Shown piece after piece: positions 12,571 through 12,908 of a stretch of 12,908 bases of DNA. The notes under the pieces were generated by a model, which made no database searches, had not been told where the DNA came from, and saw only the letters and a list, made by a program, of their open reading frames with translations. The stretch spans positions 1 through 12,908 of the forward strand of contig USML01000052.1 in assembly GCA_900555855.1 (NCBI GenBank), given 5' to 3'. Within the stretch, counting starts at the first letter, position 1. Each line of letters begins with the position of its first letter. The position numbers were made by a program, and so were the translations under genes. The DNA comes from an uncultured Eubacteriales bacterium (GTDB lineage: Bacteria > Bacillota > Clostridia > Oscillospirales > Butyricicoccaceae).

Positions 12571-12908
12571 TCAGCCCTCCTCTCCGCAAAGCGCTTCCCG
12601 CTCCGCCCGTTTTTCCGGGAGCTGGGAATCGCAGATCTCCCGATAGACGCTGCAGCTCTGCAGCAGCTGCTCGTGGGTGCCGGCTCCGGCCAGCGTGCCG
12701 TTGTCCAGCACCAGGATCAGCTCCGCCTGCCGGACGCAGGCGATGCGCTGGGAGACCAGAAACACCGTAGTGCTGCCGCGGAGCGTCTGCAGCGCCCGGC
12801 GCAAGGCTGCGTCGGTGGCAAAGTCCAGCGCGCTGGAGCTGTCGTCCAAAATCAGGATCTCCGGCCTTTTCACCAGCGCCCGGGCGATGGTCAGCCGCTG
12901 CTTCTGGC
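12571..12908 (-). CDS. ABC exporter partner subunit, C-terminal part, cut by the right edge
   Basis: The last 111 codons of a half-transporter that continues beyond the window. The end of the signature region (QKQRLTIARALV), Walker B ILILDDSSSALD, and VSQRIACVRQAE are visible. The usual catalytic glutamate after Walker B is aspartate (DD), and the H-loop histidine is glutamine (SQR). These are the substitutions known for the degenerate ATP site of heterodimeric exporters, complementing the intact Walker B and H-loop but altered signature of the neighbour. The signature itself lies outside the window apart from its last residues. The stop is 4 bases before the next gene's start, so the two are translated from one transcript. 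Confidence 0.9.
   Translation of the reverse strand, partial: QKQRLTIARALVKRPEILILDDSSSALDFATDAALRRALQTLRGSTTVFLVSQRIACVRQAELILVLDNGTLAGAGTHEQLLQSCSVYREICDSQLPEKRAEREALCGEEG

Noticed and set aside
10956..12770. Long plus-strand open frame (604 codons) opposite the ABC exporter genes
   Set aside because: It is antisense to two clearly conserved ABC coding regions and shows only His/Gln/Gly-rich shadow composition.

Overview
The window looks like chromosomal core DNA from a GC-rich member of the Firmicutes, most likely an Oscillospirales/Ruminococcaceae-type gut clostridium. This rests on strong GGAGG ribosome binding sites, sigma-A type promoters with 17-bp spacers, intrinsic terminators, the secE-nusG-rplKAJL gene order, and the short zinc-ribbon L33. 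The lineage is an inference from style and gene content; there is no rRNA to confirm it. I saw no insertion sequence, prophage, CRISPR array, tRNA or rRNA.

Layout. Positions 1-326 hold the first codons of a leftward gene that leaves the window, its long structured leader and promoter, and the terminator of the next gene. Positions 327-1859 (minus) hold an alpha/beta hydrolase resembling monoacylglycerol lipase and a C39-like cysteine peptidase, probably one transcript. Glycerol kinase (1976-3472, plus) diverges from the hydrolase and ends 4 bases from thiamine pyrophosphokinase (3477-4106, minus). Glutaminase (4264-5181, plus) diverges from thiN through a compact back-to-back promoter pair. 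A bidirectional terminator at 5248-5275 separates glutaminase from the ribosomal block.

The translation block (5293-8823, minus) reads rpmG-secE-nusG-rplK-rplA, then a second promoter with an L10 leader and attenuator, then rplJ-rplL. It ends at a terminator; rpoB and rpoC do not follow. Upstream of rpmG, transcribed the other way, are a stand-alone NAD(P)H-hydrate dehydratase (nnrD), a strong terminator, and two overlapping half-size TauE/SafE-type permease genes that together equal one ordinary transporter. A bidirectional terminator then separates them from a heterodimeric ABC exporter on the minus strand: one full subunit (10797-12566) and the C-terminal part of its partner, which runs off the right edge.

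No wholly new system is evident. The best leads are the leader at 39-199 with overlapping alternative hairpins, the split permease pair whose ribosome binding site touches a terminator, the shared motif and palindrome inside the two ribosomal-protein promoters, and the repeated promoter design in front of thiN and the left-edge gene.
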